The notes beneath the pieces were generated by a model. It did not search any database. It had not been told where the DNA came from and was given only the letters and a program-made list of their open reading frames with translations. This document shows positions 23,501-34,562 of a DNA stretch of 50,863 nucleotides, piece by piece. Location: NCBI RefSeq assembly GCF_001949145.1, contig NW_019091625.1, forward strand, positions 336,073 to 386,935, written 5' to 3'. How positions within the stretch are numbered: position 1 is the stretch's first letter; the number at the start of each line of letters is the position of its first letter. The translations under genes and the position numbers were made by a program. This DNA is from Acanthaster planci. Lineage: Eukaryota; Echinodermata; Asteroidea; Valvatida; Acanthasteridae.

Positions 23501-23800
23501 TGTGTTTGTAGTGAACATGAACAAAAATGCGCAGGATGCAGTATGCCGATTTGTACTGATCTGGTCGTAGAGTTGCAAAGAAACACAGAATGAGCAGCGT
23601 TCTGAAGACAAAACTGGACATCACGATGATGGACACTGTCTTCAAGGTCTTGGTGTGGATGCAGTTTGCTGGTCTTGCTCCTTGAGCAATTGGGTTGTCA
23701 TTAGGGATGCGTCGAGATCAGGAACAGTCTGATGTAGGTGAACAGTATTGTCAACAGCAGTGTTGGGGATTAGGAAGGGATAGGGGATGACTGCAAGGGG
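23500..23800 (-). pseudogene. GPCR-like remnant (two membrane segments)
   Basis: On the minus strand one frame gives PTLLLTILFTYIRLFLIST, which looks like TM5 with the YIRLFLI cytoplasmic end common in class A receptors. After a frame change comes TKTLKTVSIIVMSSFVFR, then TLLILCFFATLRPDQYKSAY, which looks like the basic third-loop end and TM6. There is no CWxP motif, no TM7 NPxxY, and no upstream TM1-TM4. It is best read as a decayed fragment of a rhodopsin-like receptor, different from the gene at 15.2-16.1 kb. A chance hydrophobic frame is the alternative. Confidence 0.4.
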
Positions 23801-24126
23801 TGGTCTGAAAACCATGGACACAGTGGGCGCTGTTCAACGGTGGTCGCTATACGTGTTGATAAGTCAAGCGAGCGATAATGAAAGCTTAAATTTGTAAAGT
23901 TAACACAAAATAAAAGCAAAGACGAGACACATACATGTAATCCTGATCACCATTTATTGTTCTGTGCTCAAGATAAAATTGCATGCAACCTTAATACAAC
24001 CATCAAATATCCTTTTTACTTAGGTTAACCAAAATGGAAATACCGTTTCCCGTAAACATTCTGGTAATGAGTTGGTTAAGACTAGCTATTCTGGTTAATT
24101 GGGTTAAAACAGTTATGCTTGGTATA

Positions 24127-24187
24127 ATACTAGGAAATGTCTACAGAGGTACAGGCTTTGTTTCCACAAGTCGTCACTCTGCTGAAA
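24127..24187. repeat. 61-bp perfect inverted repeat, left arm
   Basis: This segment is the exact reverse complement of 24549-24609. The arms are separated by 361 bases. The right arm is part of the hAT-A coding sequence (EMSTEVQALFPQVVTLL), so the left arm is an inverted copy of transposase-coding DNA and not a true terminal repeat. No target-site duplication is seen at its ends. Confidence 0.9.
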
Positions 24188-24548
24188 TACAAAGCCCAGT
24201 GGACCTGGGCACTAGGCCTGAGAAGTGCATGTGCATGTACATGTAGCATTGCTTGCATATTATTTGGCAAACACTGCACGTTGTCATCCTAGGACGTCGG
24301 GACTAAATGAAAGAGCCAAACACATTTCTCCCAGGCTCTGAATGGCTTGCAAACTCTTTCATCAGTTCATCAATGTTACCATCTCCCAGCATTTCATGAT
24401 ATGTACACGTGTAAAACACACGGCTACATACCGTAGTTAAGACGGGCCAGGGTCATGGTGTCCCAGAGCCCTGTCTTCAAGCATCTGAGTTGAGTGCTGA
24501 GAAACTGTGCTCACAGGCACAGGTTGTAACCAGACTAACAAGTAGCAC

Positions 24549-24609
24549 TTTCAGCAGAGTGACGACTTGTGGAAACAAAGCCTGTACCTCTGTAGACATT
24601 TCCTAGTAT
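24549..24609. repeat. 61-bp perfect inverted repeat, right arm
   Basis: This is the partner of 24127-24187, matching at all 61 positions. It lies inside the hAT-A remnant just before the CEHSFS block on the minus strand. Perfect identity of the arms, beside a coding sequence full of stops, suggests a late inversion-duplication event or gene conversion between the arms. Confidence 0.9.
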
Positions 24610-25237
24610 GCTGCTTTTGCATCATTCAATGTGGAGGCTGAAGTGGTGTGCTGGAACATATCCAGTTGTACTTTCTTTGTCGACGTATTCTGCTTTGGGT
24701 AGTGTTCGTCAAGTGAACAATTTACCTCTCTTGGCACGATCATCTTTTCCAGCTCCGGATACTCTCACAGTCAAATCTGTATACATGTACGTGTACATGT
24801 AAAAGATTTACTTCCAGTTTGTCAAGAAACTGGTAGTGCTGTGCTTGGTAATGCTCTTCAGAATCAAGTGCCTGGTATTGTTCTGAAGAGCCACTGTACC
24901 GTAATGGTGGCTGTCGCCAACGTGGGAGGCTTGGTTCTTCCATGGCATATTCCTTTAAGACTTGCTTACTGTTTCACTGAAGATTTCATGGAATGCATCT
25001 TCACATCACCATGTGTGTAACTGCTTCATGGTGGTTGTGACAGCAAACAGCAGTTCTACATTTGAGATAGAAAGAAACAAATAGAAGAGGAGAGAATCAC
25101 AAAATGTGTGCAAAAAAAACCATAAGTGGTTGGGTAATATGGGTATGCATCTTAATGTGTTCTAACATTGACCCGAGACGTTCATTGACTCAGCTCGAAG
25201 CAAACTGTTGAGTTGTTCCATCAGTGCAAGAGGTTTG

Positions 25238-25321
25238 ACTGCAGCCATCAATCCTAGACATGTACACTGCAGCCATCAATCCCAGAAGTGTACACTGCAG
25301 CCATCAATCCTAGAAGTGTTA
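25238..25321. repeat. Three 28-bp tandem repeats inside hAT-A
   Basis: Three units start actgcagccatcaatc at 25238, 25266 and 25294, differing at a few positions (the first has gacatgtac where the others have gaagtgt). Read on the minus strand, the unit encodes LLGLMAAV of the hAT scaffold helix, which normally occurs once. The expansion of 56 bases shifts the frame and would inactivate the protein. Confidence 0.85.
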
Positions 25322-25445
25322 TCCCTTTTTGGACTCTCTCAAGGAGACTGTTTGCTTTCGTGGTAGTTTCAGAAGTGGCAGATTGTGACATCTCCAGTGT
25401 AGCAAGAAGTGTGGAGTAGTTTGCGATAACCTATTTTACCGTTTC

Positions 25446-26930
25446 ATGTCAATACCGGGTACCTGGGTACCCTTAGATTAAAAGATCACATAACAAATAA
25501 AGATCACGTAACAAATGGCATTGCATGCAATCCCACCTGACCATGCATGTGCCAGCTACTGGGCGTTTTTGTACATACATGTAGGAAGCAGCATAGGAGA
25601 ATCTTCCCCCCCCCATTTGATTAAACAAAATTATTACCTTCAATTTCCAAAGTTTTTCCGTCAGTATATGAAACACTAAACAATTTTTGACCAGGAACCT
25701 TTAAACTAACAAGACAAGAGGAAGACGATCTGTAAATCTCCAACACACCAGCTACCAGCCAAAGGACACAAGAAAATGTCCCGGATGTTACACCGTTACA
25801 AACATGTACTCAGAATTCATGTACACAAATAGTGTGCGCTGATCGTGTCACGTGCGGACCGGACCAGTGCTACGTCATGGGTTTATCAAATTATGATTGG
25901 CTACACGAAACTATATGGCAAGCAGCAACTGTTTTCTATTGGCTAAACACTGCTATTGCGTTTAAGTTGGCAGGGCTAAAGCTATTCCTAGGTGTGTCTG
26001 GTATCATTGAAAACAGACACAGAATTCATGTTTTTAATGTAAACTCTCAACACCAGCACAGACTTATCTGCTTAAGCAAAATTTTGTACAGTCCTAACGT
26101 GGCAAGATGAAATCCTTATTTTTAATTCTCACACTGACAAAGACACAGCCCAGAATTCCAGCTGTTGGCATAGAACTTGTAACCCTGATTTGGCGAGAAA
26201 GCTGTAAGAGGAGGTATTTAGTATTTCAGGTAGACACGGAAAGAAAAGACCTTAGAGACGAGACTCTGAACATGTGTACCAGTATGCAATAAATCTGTTT
26301 AAAGTTTGGACTGTATACATTCTGTGTGACAAAAATATCACTGATAGGGAATTCTTTTTATTTTTTTTCAGAATTGATTTTGGTGTGCTCGATCAAGCTA
26401 TTTCATGCGATGGTAGAGTTTAGAGGGGTAAAACCAATGAGGAGGGGACACTGTTATACATGTAAGCCCCCTCCAAATACTTCATGGTGCACAAATTCAA
26501 ATCGTTGCCAGAAACGTACGCTTTATTTCTTCTGCTCCGTACGTAACCTATTCAAAAATAAAGGGATTGAAATAAAAACCTAGACGGAACCTTTTGCCTG
26601 CCAAAGAAGATATCAATTTTTGGAGGTTTGAATGCTTGATACAGATTAAGAATCACATTAATAGATGCCTATTCCTATTTGTAGATGCTTCGACCTGAAT
26701 GCAAAATTGCAGACTAAATGTAAAATAAACTACGTGTAGCTCCAGGGTTGGGAGTAGGTCACAACAATTAACAAGGCATTACTGCATGTATTATGTACTG
26801 TTTAACGTGCACCTGTATCAGAGATGGATAACTGCAGTATCTAGGGTGTGAGGGGGAAACAGGAACAGGTCAGCACTGAGGCATTTGGCGAGTCTGCTAG
26901 GCGTATACTACTTGTGCTTTAACTTTGAGT
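25446..26930. other. Non-coding stretch between two hAT pieces
   Basis: About 1.5 kb with no recognisable frame on either strand. Plus-strand frames near 25832-26110 and 26326-26583 lack motifs. It could be residual sequence of the flanking elements. Confidence 0.4.
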
Positions 26931-26934
26931 TCTA

Positions 26935-27400
26935 ATATATTGATGCTGTCTGCCTTCAAGCAACTCCTCTTTGCAGATACTACGTTCCCTGCTGTTGAAA
27001 ATACCCTCTTGGAAGGGACAGACGTACATGTAGCTGGTACGCAGGGTTATTTTCAAGCTACGTTTCATTTAGACAGGGAGGGAAAGCACTCTGAATTCAT
27101 GAACCACCATATGCAGGGATCTGTGCTGACTCCAGCTTGTTTCAGTCGAAGAAAATGTGCATAATCCTCTTCTTGGGAGTGTTCTGGTTCTGAACTCCTC
27201 CCACATTCCGCTGCAATGATTGACTCTGACGGCACACCAGCACTCAGCAGAAAATTCATTGCTGACGCCTCTGCTGACTCTGGCTCTATGTCCTCCCACT
27301 GCTGCTCTGCAGGGGACATCACATCGAGTTCTAGTAACATCTCTCGTACTGCATTTGTTGTGGCATTACGCTGTACTGTCCTTACAAATTTCAGGTTTTA
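26935..27400 (-). pseudogene. hAT transposase C-terminal part, ZBED type (hAT-B, 3' piece)
   Basis: The minus strand reads SPAEQQWEDIEPESAE, then DYAHFLRLKQAGVSTDPCIWWFMN in part (the WW of the dimerisation domain), FPSLSK, three stops, CVPAT, SVPSKRVFSTAGNVVSAKR and then CLKADSINIL. This is the hAT-C dimerisation region of ZBED1-like transposases, whose hallmark is CIPATSVPSERVFSTAG. Two extra residues (Cys-Thr) split PAT from SVPS and correspond exactly to a TACATGTA at 27025-27032. It lies downstream, in the same orientation, of the N-terminal piece at 31834-32740. I infer that both belong to one element later split by the LINE at 28.65-31.8 kb. Confidence 0.75.
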
Positions 27401-28649
27401 TATCATGGGTTTAACGCTGAATTCAGTAATGGCACGTCAACTGTATCACCACTGAACCAACGAAGAAAAGGCAAGTAAAATTGATTCACTCTCACTCAAC
27501 TAACAAGCAATGACCGTACGTTTTTACTGGATGGTTTTGAAACCAGATGGCACCTCTTTTCATGCAAATTGACAGGGGAGCGGAAGATGGTGTCTTTGTT
27601 GTTGTAAGAATGTCAATTGTGGTTACTGGTCAGATCAGTGTTACACTTCGGTTTGGAAATACATAGAATTTTCTGCACGGTTGGTCTCGTTTAATGGAAC
27701 GCTCAAACAATGAGCCAGAAATAAATCACTTTTAACTTTATTGGGAATAACGTGACCCATGACCATTATTTTCAAATTAGTTTCTTGTGCCTGAAACATT
27801 GTTTGACGATCATACTGTTGCATATCTCTGAATTACTGTTATTCATTCTATGTTGCACTTATGCCTAAGAGTTTTCTTCATCACTATAGCATTGTTGTAT
27901 ATAAAGCTATTGAATGCAGTTGAGCCTTATCTCTTGCGTTGTCTTGCTGCATGATTGCCAGAGTTGCGCATCGCATTTGACCTTTGCGACCATACACGAG
28001 TATGCATAGAACGATTGACCTGCCCTGCGTGTCGCCACTCTGTTCTTGCTCTTCCCTCTTGCCGCGTGGGCGGGAGACACTTCTGTCATAGACCGCAGCC
28101 AGCCTGCTTGCGCGTGACCTGCACCAGCGTTGCGTCATTTCGCATTACGTATGCTGTATTTGCACACACTCTGCTTATAGACAGCAGCAGGGTAATCCTC
28201 ATCTTCATGATACGAGAAGTCCAAATTCTCTATAAAAGGCAAAGATTTCCAAACTCTTGCCGTCTTGCTTCTTGGCCTGACCACTCATTGTGCGACACTG
28301 ACCACGAATCGTTGTGCGCTTGGATACATGTTAGGGGCAACAGAGTGTTGTGTGGTTCGAGGTAGTAGCCCTATGCTGGTCTAGCAAACATAGCTGAGTG
28401 GCTGGCAGAGCCTTAGCAGCCCACTCCCGCTACAGTCAGTCCACAGTCTACAGTCAGTCCACGAGCACACAACTAGGCCAAAAAGGGCCTGAACGTACAT
28501 GTACTATCAAGTTCATTCGATTAAAAAGACAGGTACATGTACTATGATAATTAAAAGTACATGCAATTTCACGAGACATTTTTAAAATTTGAAAACGAGT
28601 ACATTACAAAGACAAAAACTACACAGATCTTATTTAAGACTACATCTGA
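27401..28649. other. Non-coding stretch, probably hAT intron or LINE 3' flank
   Basis: No recognisable protein. The 28000-28140 part is G+C richer, and short repeated words (cagtcagtccac) occur at 28434-28462. If hAT-B is a single element split by the LINE, this interval is the rest of its intron plus any missing middle exon (the VATTVLC-type segment), which I could not find. Confidence 0.35.
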
Positions 28650-31600
28650 AGAACAGGACTTAATACATGGGAAACCCTCCCCCCAAAAAAAGAAACATAA
28701 TTGGTCAAATTACTAAAAGGAATATGAAATAAGTTGAAATCTGGATTTGTTGAGCCTTTCAACCAGGGCTGGAATACAACTACTCTTATACCGATTAGTC
28801 CGATGTTTAAGAGGACTAATTTTATTTGAATTTTGTAACTTATTATTATGGTTTTGAGGAAGCCAATGCCTATAAGTTTTGGACTCTGAAAGGGTTTTTC
28901 CAAAATTGAGAAAAAGTTGCTCCAGTCTACCAGCGATAGTTGGTAGTCCGTACTGTTGACATATTGCATCGAAAGATTTTGTTGCACTAAGATCGCCACC
29001 TAAAATGATACGGAGAGCTTTCTTTTGTAATCTCTCAAGAATAGCAATCTGACACTTAGTAAGTCCAGAGTACCATACAGGGCAAGCGTATTCAATTGTG
29101 GGCCTCACTTACATGATGTACACTGTTAGAAAGTCTTTAACAGAAACATAACTTCGTTTAAGTTGTCGCAAAAAATAAAGCCTTCAGTTAAAGTTACTAC
29201 ACTTGTTACTCATTTGGGAGTCCCACTTCAGGTTACTCTGTATATAAATAAATGCCCAATAATTTCATACAGTCGGTTTGTTGAATTTGGAGATCAGAAA
29301 TGTTGAAAGGGCGTAGACCCGGTGGATTATGACAAATGTTCATATACTGACATTTTGTAGGGTTTAGTGTCATTATGTTTAAATCTGACCAGTGTTGGAG
29401 ATGATTGAGCTCATTTTGCATGTTTAAGGATTCGTTGGGCTCTGAGAATGTCTGACTTAATGTCAGGTCATCAACATGTTTATAGTGTTTTACGACCGGA
29501 TGGTTGGGAACAAAATCGTTGATCATGACTAAAAATGATATAGACCCAAGTTTTGTTCCTTGTGGAATTCCAGCATGCAAGGACTCCCATGTTGACAAAT
29601 CACCATTATAACGAACTGCCTGCAAACGGTCTGATAAGAAACTGCTCAGCCATGGAATTAAGGGAGCTCTCACCCCTAACTGAATAAACTTATTAATGAC
29701 AATGTTGTGATCAACTCTGTCAAACGCCTTATTGAAATCAGTGGCAATTAACACGGCTGAATTGTGTGGCTTATCAAGAACACTGTGAATATCTTCCAAA
29801 AGTCTAACCAAACAATGAGTTGTAGATGAGCCCTTCAATGATCCAAACTCGTACTTATCAATGAAAAGTTTTATGTCACTAAAAATCCATTCCACAATGA
29901 AGTCTTCAAAGATCTTGGAAAATATACAAGTAAGCGAGATGGGATGAAGACTATCTATGCTTGGAGGGAAGGTCTTTGGAACAGGACCAACAAAAGCCTT
30001 TTTCCAAATTTCAGGTACTATTCCTTCCCAAAGAGAGCAATGAAAAAATCAGCGAAAGGAAAGCACAGCTCATAGGCAAATTCCTTTATTAGGCGTGGTG
30101 GAAAACAGTCAGGTCCTCCAGATTTACCCAATTTGACCTTTTTAAACTTACTGAAAACCTGTTGTGGTGTTAGAACTGGAACCGGCCATTCAGAAGGTAA
30201 GTACATGTACGCAAGTAGGTTACTCAGGTCTAAACGGGGAATGTCATCTGCTGCTGAAGTAAACCTTCTGTTAATCTCATTAGCAATTTATAAGGATGAA
30301 GTACCAGGTAGATTGAAACTTTCTTTACACTTAAAACCGGCTATTTTTTTAATTTGTTGGTTCCACTGCCTTGGATTGCTATTACTAAGCTTAGCTACGC
30401 TTACACTATAAAAAGCAGACGTTGTTACTTTTAAAAGCCTGTGATTTTGTTACGGAGTAACTTCCACAGACTTATTTTACCCTTATTAAATGCTTCCTGA
30501 CGTTTCACAGTAAGAGATTTAATCTCAGGGGTTATCCAAGGTTTGTCACTGTTGTGAACTTTTATAGTCTTAGTAGGAAAGTACTCGTCCTCAGCATTTT
30601 GCAAAGATTGATGAAAACATTCCACTTTGCCACCAGTTGTTGATGCTGACTTAACGACATTCCAGCCTTGTTTTGTAATCCACTGGCCAAACTCATGCCT
30701 GTTGGAGTCTCTAATCGGTTGTATGATCCGGCGTTGAAGGGAGTTTGGTTCATGAAATGACTTCAAAGGTAACCACAAGACTGTGTTATGGTCACTCAAT
30801 CCGATGGGCGAGGTTATCTGTGGAGCAAGATACAAACTCTTCAGGTTTGTTAAAGTTTTATCCAGGATGGCTTGACCTCTCATAGGTGTGTTGACGATTT
30901 GGTCAAGGCCTTCCAGAGGACAGATGATCAGTCCCAAGTTTATTGAAGTCACCCAGAATGACTATTCCAGATGACGGGTATTTGGTCTGAAGCATGTCCA
31001 GGGTCGAAACTAAATGTTCAGTTAAAAGTTCTTCATATGATGACGCTGGTTGGTAATAGACGATGGCCGCCAATAGGCCAGAAACTGATCGTGGAAGGCA
31101 CGACGGTTGAGCCTGCATCCATAGTACTTCAAGTTCATCTGGGGCTTTGACTTGGTATAAATATCTTATTTGAATATTGTCTCGTACGTATAGAGCTACA
31201 CCACCTCCTCTTTTGTGATTCCTTGGTTTGCTATAAATGTACCCAGGGATACTGAAGTGGCTAGAGTCAATGGTTGCTGGAAACCATGTTTCGGAGATTG
31301 CGGCAATGTCTAGTTTGTTGTTACTAAGGATCACTGACAATTTGTCAGTCCACTGAACCAAAGATCTAGCATTCAGCAAGGCAAAAGATGGAAGTCTGCA
31401 CCTTCCATTCCGCAGAGCAGGTTTAGTAGTTCTGATGATAATAAGATTACTTAAGTTCAGGTGCAAATCCGATCGGGACTCGATGTACTGTCGTGGACTA
31501 GAGAGTTTGTGCGTGGTAAATAGTGAAATAACGACATTGATTGCTCTACTGTTGTGCTTTTCCCCCCGCTTACCTCGTTTAGACCATCCTTTCTTGACTG

Positions 31601-31800
31601 TACAAGTGTCCAAGGTTTTCAAAACATGCCACACTTTACTGGGTAGTTGGCATGATTTATCATCAAAGCTTGGTCTAAGTTCAAGGATCTCCAAACGCGA
31701 CAAATATCGCTGATTGTTTGCTTGTCGGTTTGGCAAAAAGTCCTGGGTGTGGTTGCAGCTATCTTTGGTTGGTCCCCAGTCGGAGGAATTACCGTACCGA
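28650..31800 (-). mobile_element. LINE of CR1/L2-like type, near full length but broken (LINE-A)
   Basis: From 31736 downward the minus strand shows an apurinic/apyrimidinic endonuclease (LLNARSLVQWTDKLSVIL, AAISETWFPATID, GGGVALYVRDN, VILGDFNKL) to about 30900. After a frame change comes IVNTPMRGQAILDK, SDHNTVLW and KPWITPEIKSLTVKR to 30431. Then KVKLGKSGGPDCFPPRLIKE (about 30120) and, after another frame change, the reverse transcriptase core: ATDFNKAFDRVDH (motif A), GIPQGTKLG and HVDDLTL (the YxDD box with Tyr changed to His). The C-terminal part RPTIEYACPVWYSGLTKCQI to LPTIAGRLEQL lies at 29108-28713. At least four frameshifts and several stops make it inactive. It sits between the two pieces of hAT-B, most simply as an insertion into that element's intron. 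No target-site duplication could be confirmed. Confidence 0.85.
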
Positions 31801-31833
31801 TTTATTTTTTATGTTTCATTTTTTTTTTCTTAC

Positions 31834-32740
31834 CTGAAGTGGTTTCAAACGTTTCACCAATTTGTTAACCAGAGCCCTGCACTGTGTGCTGGTCAGCTCC
31901 AGTGTAGAGGCACCTGTTAATTTGGTTATCTCAGGGGTGCTCAACACTGAGCAGAGCAGCCAGTGTTGTTCCCGGGCACTACCACTTGTATGTTGAGTTC
32001 CATTTAGTTTGGATTGACTGACTGACAATGTTTTGGAACAAACGTTTCACCAATTTGTTAACCAGAGATTGACTGACTGACAATGTTTTGGAACCTCCAT
32101 AGATTGTTGCCTCAATTCTAGCGCCTCTTTTGCAAGGTTCCTTCATTTGAAATGTCCAACAAGTCGGCTCACTCCCGCAATTACAGCGGAGATGTTTCAC
32201 GAGGCAGTAAATCCCTTATTGATACATAGTTGCAACTTATGCACAGCGTAGCCAATGTCAAGTGTGTCATTTCTTTTTCAAAGGTCCTTAACATTTGCTG
32301 CATTGTCGTGCTCAACCACCAATAATTTCCCATTTAACTCCCAGTCCACAATGATTTGGCCAAGTTGGGCTGCAAGTGCAACAGCAGCATGGCGCCGGGG
32401 CTGAGTGGCAGTCATGGAATCTTGTTCAGCTTGGGCTTCGGCATCAGGTCCTCTTCCCTCAGTCAAGTTTGCTGGTGCTGTGACCAGAGAGGTGTCCAGA
32501 ACAGCGGACATGCTGGACTAATCCTCAAACAAAAAGCATACTGTCACTGTCATAAAGCCCTCTCGACTTGTTGAAATCCAGCCGTCTGTTGTTAGAGCCG
32601 CCCAGTCTGTGTGAGAAATATCAGCTTTAACCTCTCGTTTCTTTTCTTCAAACGTTTTGTGTAGATGAGACATGATGCTTTTTCTGTGACACCACGTCGT
32701 AGCCAGGCTCCCAGAAGTCGAGAAGTTGGTTTAGTCCCAA
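31834..32740 (-). pseudogene. hAT transposase N-terminal/catalytic part, ZBED type (hAT-B, 5' piece)
   Basis: On the minus strand the order is LLDFWEPGYDVV, KSIMSHLHKTFEEKKREVKA, DWAALTTDGWIS (first catalytic Asp in TTDGW), FMTVTVCFL, LAAQLGQIIVDWELNGKLLV, then EHDNAANV, where V[TA]DNAxN carries the second catalytic Asp. It continues SLVNKLVKRLFQN, QTKWNSTY (the TRWNSTY motif) and EQHWLLCSVLST, and ends LVNKLVKRLKPLQ at a textbook donor (CAG then GTAAGA, 31834/31833). In ZBED hAT genes KPLQVATT is the point where the next part follows, so the matching C-terminal part at 26.9-27.4 kb fits. A small internal duplication (ttgactgactgacaatgttttgg, about 32015 and 32068, with accaatttgttaaccagag) and stops show decay. 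Confidence 0.75.
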
Positions 32741-32744
32741 CTAA

Positions 32745-33262
32745 TAGGTTGGATAGTTTTAAGTTCTGAATTCTTAGTATCATTCCACTCTCGTTGCCAC
32801 TTGTATTTATGATGATTGACAAGGTTATGTTTCACTTTGGTGTCAGTTAAAGGCAATTTGACACCAGTGTTCTCTTTTGTGGCCAGCTTTTTTGAACAAT
32901 TTGATCCACTCTCTCATTTCCCTTAATCCCAGTGACCAGGGATCCACTCAAATGTGACATGATTAGCTTGGTTTTGAGTACTAATTAATTTGTGATGAAT
33001 ATCACAAATGGTTTTATTTGTACGGCTAGGCTAAGATAATTCCTGAAAATATGGTACATGTGTGGATCCACACTCTCATTTCCCTAAATCCCAGTGACCA
33101 GGTATCCACTCAAATGTGACATGACTGGCTTGATTTCAAATACTGATTAATTTGTGGATTGGCTGAATAGCTTCTATCAACTCCACTGCCAGTAAAATAG
33201 CAAAGAGTTCAGCTGTGAAAGTCGAGGCATCGTTATTTAATCTAACACCCTTAGAATAACTA
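32745..33262 (-). pseudogene. LINE-B piece 3: RNase H domain and downstream
   Basis: The minus strand reads NDASTFTAELFAILLAVELI (the start of a LINE-encoded RNase H, with AEL catalytic context), then VTFEWIPGHWDLG and LTDTKVKHNLVNHHKYKWQR, ending near LKTIQPI at about 32750, where it abuts hAT-B. In RNase H-bearing LINEs this domain follows the reverse transcriptase. It is therefore colinear with the RT pieces at 38.0-38.5 and 41.25-41.58 kb. The central part is tandemly duplicated (32912-33000 and 33068-33156 share cagtgaccagg and atccactcaaatgtgacatga). The DIRS-type element separates it from the RT. Confidence 0.65.
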
Positions 33263-33283
33263 AGTTGGGGTAAGTAGAAACCA

Positions 33284-33432
33284 TATTTTATGCTACTTCA
33301 CTTCGCTCATATGCAAGGAAAAACTGTTTCACTTTGCAGAACATCACTAAATAAGGAGAAATGACAGAACATATTCATTTCGGAATTTATTGAACATACA
33401 TCATGGGGGCTGGCCTGCACGGGCACGCAGTG
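33284..33432. repeat. Direct repeat of the DIRS region, copy 1
   Basis: This segment matches 37321-37483 (shared words: ctacttcacttcgctca, aaaactgtttcactttgcag, cactaaataaggagaa, gggctggcctgc). On the minus strand it contains CAATAAA, so it may hold the polyadenylation signal of the retrotransposon. Its place just 3' of the recombinase fits a terminal split repeat. Confidence 0.75.
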
Positions 33433-33780
33433 TGTCCAACAACTGTACCTTTATAGAAAAAAAAAAATTATATCGTTACTCAAATATTATCAATATCGCT
33501 GCCTTGGCGAACGCTCCCATCTGGGATAATGTATTCAAATAAAGAAAACAAAAATGTACACGGCATCTGCCTGCATGATACAAGGCACTTTATACATGTA
33601 CGTGTACATGAAGTTTATAGCCGTAATCGCCTGTTGAACAGAATGACTACATTCCTGCCCAGAGGGCGTATCCACCCCACACCAACTTCCGCACCGTATG
33701 AAATATGAATTTCAAAAAATAAAAACATAAGTGACTGTCATACAACTCCAAGAATTTACACAACTGCTATAGAGGAAAGT

Positions 33781-34562
33781 CTATGACATAACTGCCTTGG
33801 TGACCGCCAGTCGCTGGTCCAAGTCTTGTTTGACATACCTATTTTTGGCCAATGTCATTTTCCATGGACTGTGCTGCATTATCCATTCTTCAGATATCCC
33901 ATTATTGGCGAGGTGCGAAGCACCACCTGACCTGAAGCTGTGTAGGCCGTATTGTTTAACTTCACCAATTCTTATTTGTTTGATTGGTTGAAGGAACAAC
34001 TCTCGACATCTTGTGCAACTCAAAGGTCTATTCTATCTGCATTTCAGTGGAGTGAATATGCCAATGACAACTTTAGATTTCCTCTTGAAAATTTTCAGTA
34101 TGTTTTTGGTGAATACACGTCTTTGGTATCATACAAAAAGCTTTGGTCTCTTTCTCTAAAGACGTCAGCTTTTGACTTTGGAATAAAAATTTTGAGTCCT
34201 GGCATATTAGGCAATTCTGAAATGTGATTGGCTTTCAAGTCAGACATTTGGTTGTCTGAACAACAAGGCATATTTCAAGGTCACATACATTGTAGCAAAC
34301 ACTAAGCAATGGCATGAGTGTACTGTCCTCTTTGAATTAGATGTCAATGATCTTTCTTAAACTGATGTAGGGTAACCGGTTGTTTTTGCACCGGAGGTTT
34401 GTGCAAGAGCCTTTTGGCACTGGAGAGGATATTTTGGACTAGCAGTGAATCTACGGGGTTCTTCATTGAATTCATTAGCGAGTGCAACCACTTAATGGCC
34501 GCCGCTGTCGCGATGATGACACTCTCCGAATTGTGGCTGGCCTTGAGTTGGGATAGATTCAT
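33781..34562 (-). pseudogene. Tyrosine recombinase of the DIRS element
   Basis: The N-terminal core-binding part reads ATAAAIKWLHSLMNSMKNPV, then SLLVQNILSSAKRLLHKPPV (34562-34344), as in DIRS/Ngaro recombinases. The middle part is frame-shifted but shows IFIPKSKADVFRE. The catalytic C-terminus (34023-33781) has GLHSFRSGGASHLANNGISE with the HxxR pair, WKMTLAKNRYV with the candidate nucleophile Tyr, and ends at TGA/TAG-type decay-free sequence up to 33781. It catalyses integration of a circular intermediate without making target-site duplications. The missing first Arg region (the 34024-34343 frameshift) means the enzyme is not intact. Confidence 0.75.

Larger units (their letters stand above)
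24310..25445 (-). pseudogene. hAT transposase remnant (hAT-A)
   Basis: From high to low coordinates the minus strand reads NYSTLLATLEMSQSATSE, KANSLLERVQKGITLLGL and KPLALMEQLNSLLRAESMNV, then after a strong acceptor near 25060 an exon with LHTW and FHEIFSETVS. It continues EEPSLPRWRQPPLRYSG, EEHYQAQHYQFLDKLEVNLL, RFDCESIR, ALFPQVVTLLKVLLVSL and finally CEHSFSALNSDA. The order (helical scaffold, LPRxRxxPxRY, YxxxxDxxxxRFD, then the CERSFS dimerisation block) is that of animal hAT transposases of the ZMYM/TTF-finger group. Stops and frame changes interrupt it. A 28-bp triplication lies inside the scaffold at 25238-25321, and TACATGTA insertions lie at 24782-24801. The catalytic N-terminal half is not visible. 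Confidence 0.65.

Noticed and set aside
27884-28365. Overlapping frames on both strands in a G+C-richer patch
   Set aside because: No motifs in any frame; probably a compositional effect.
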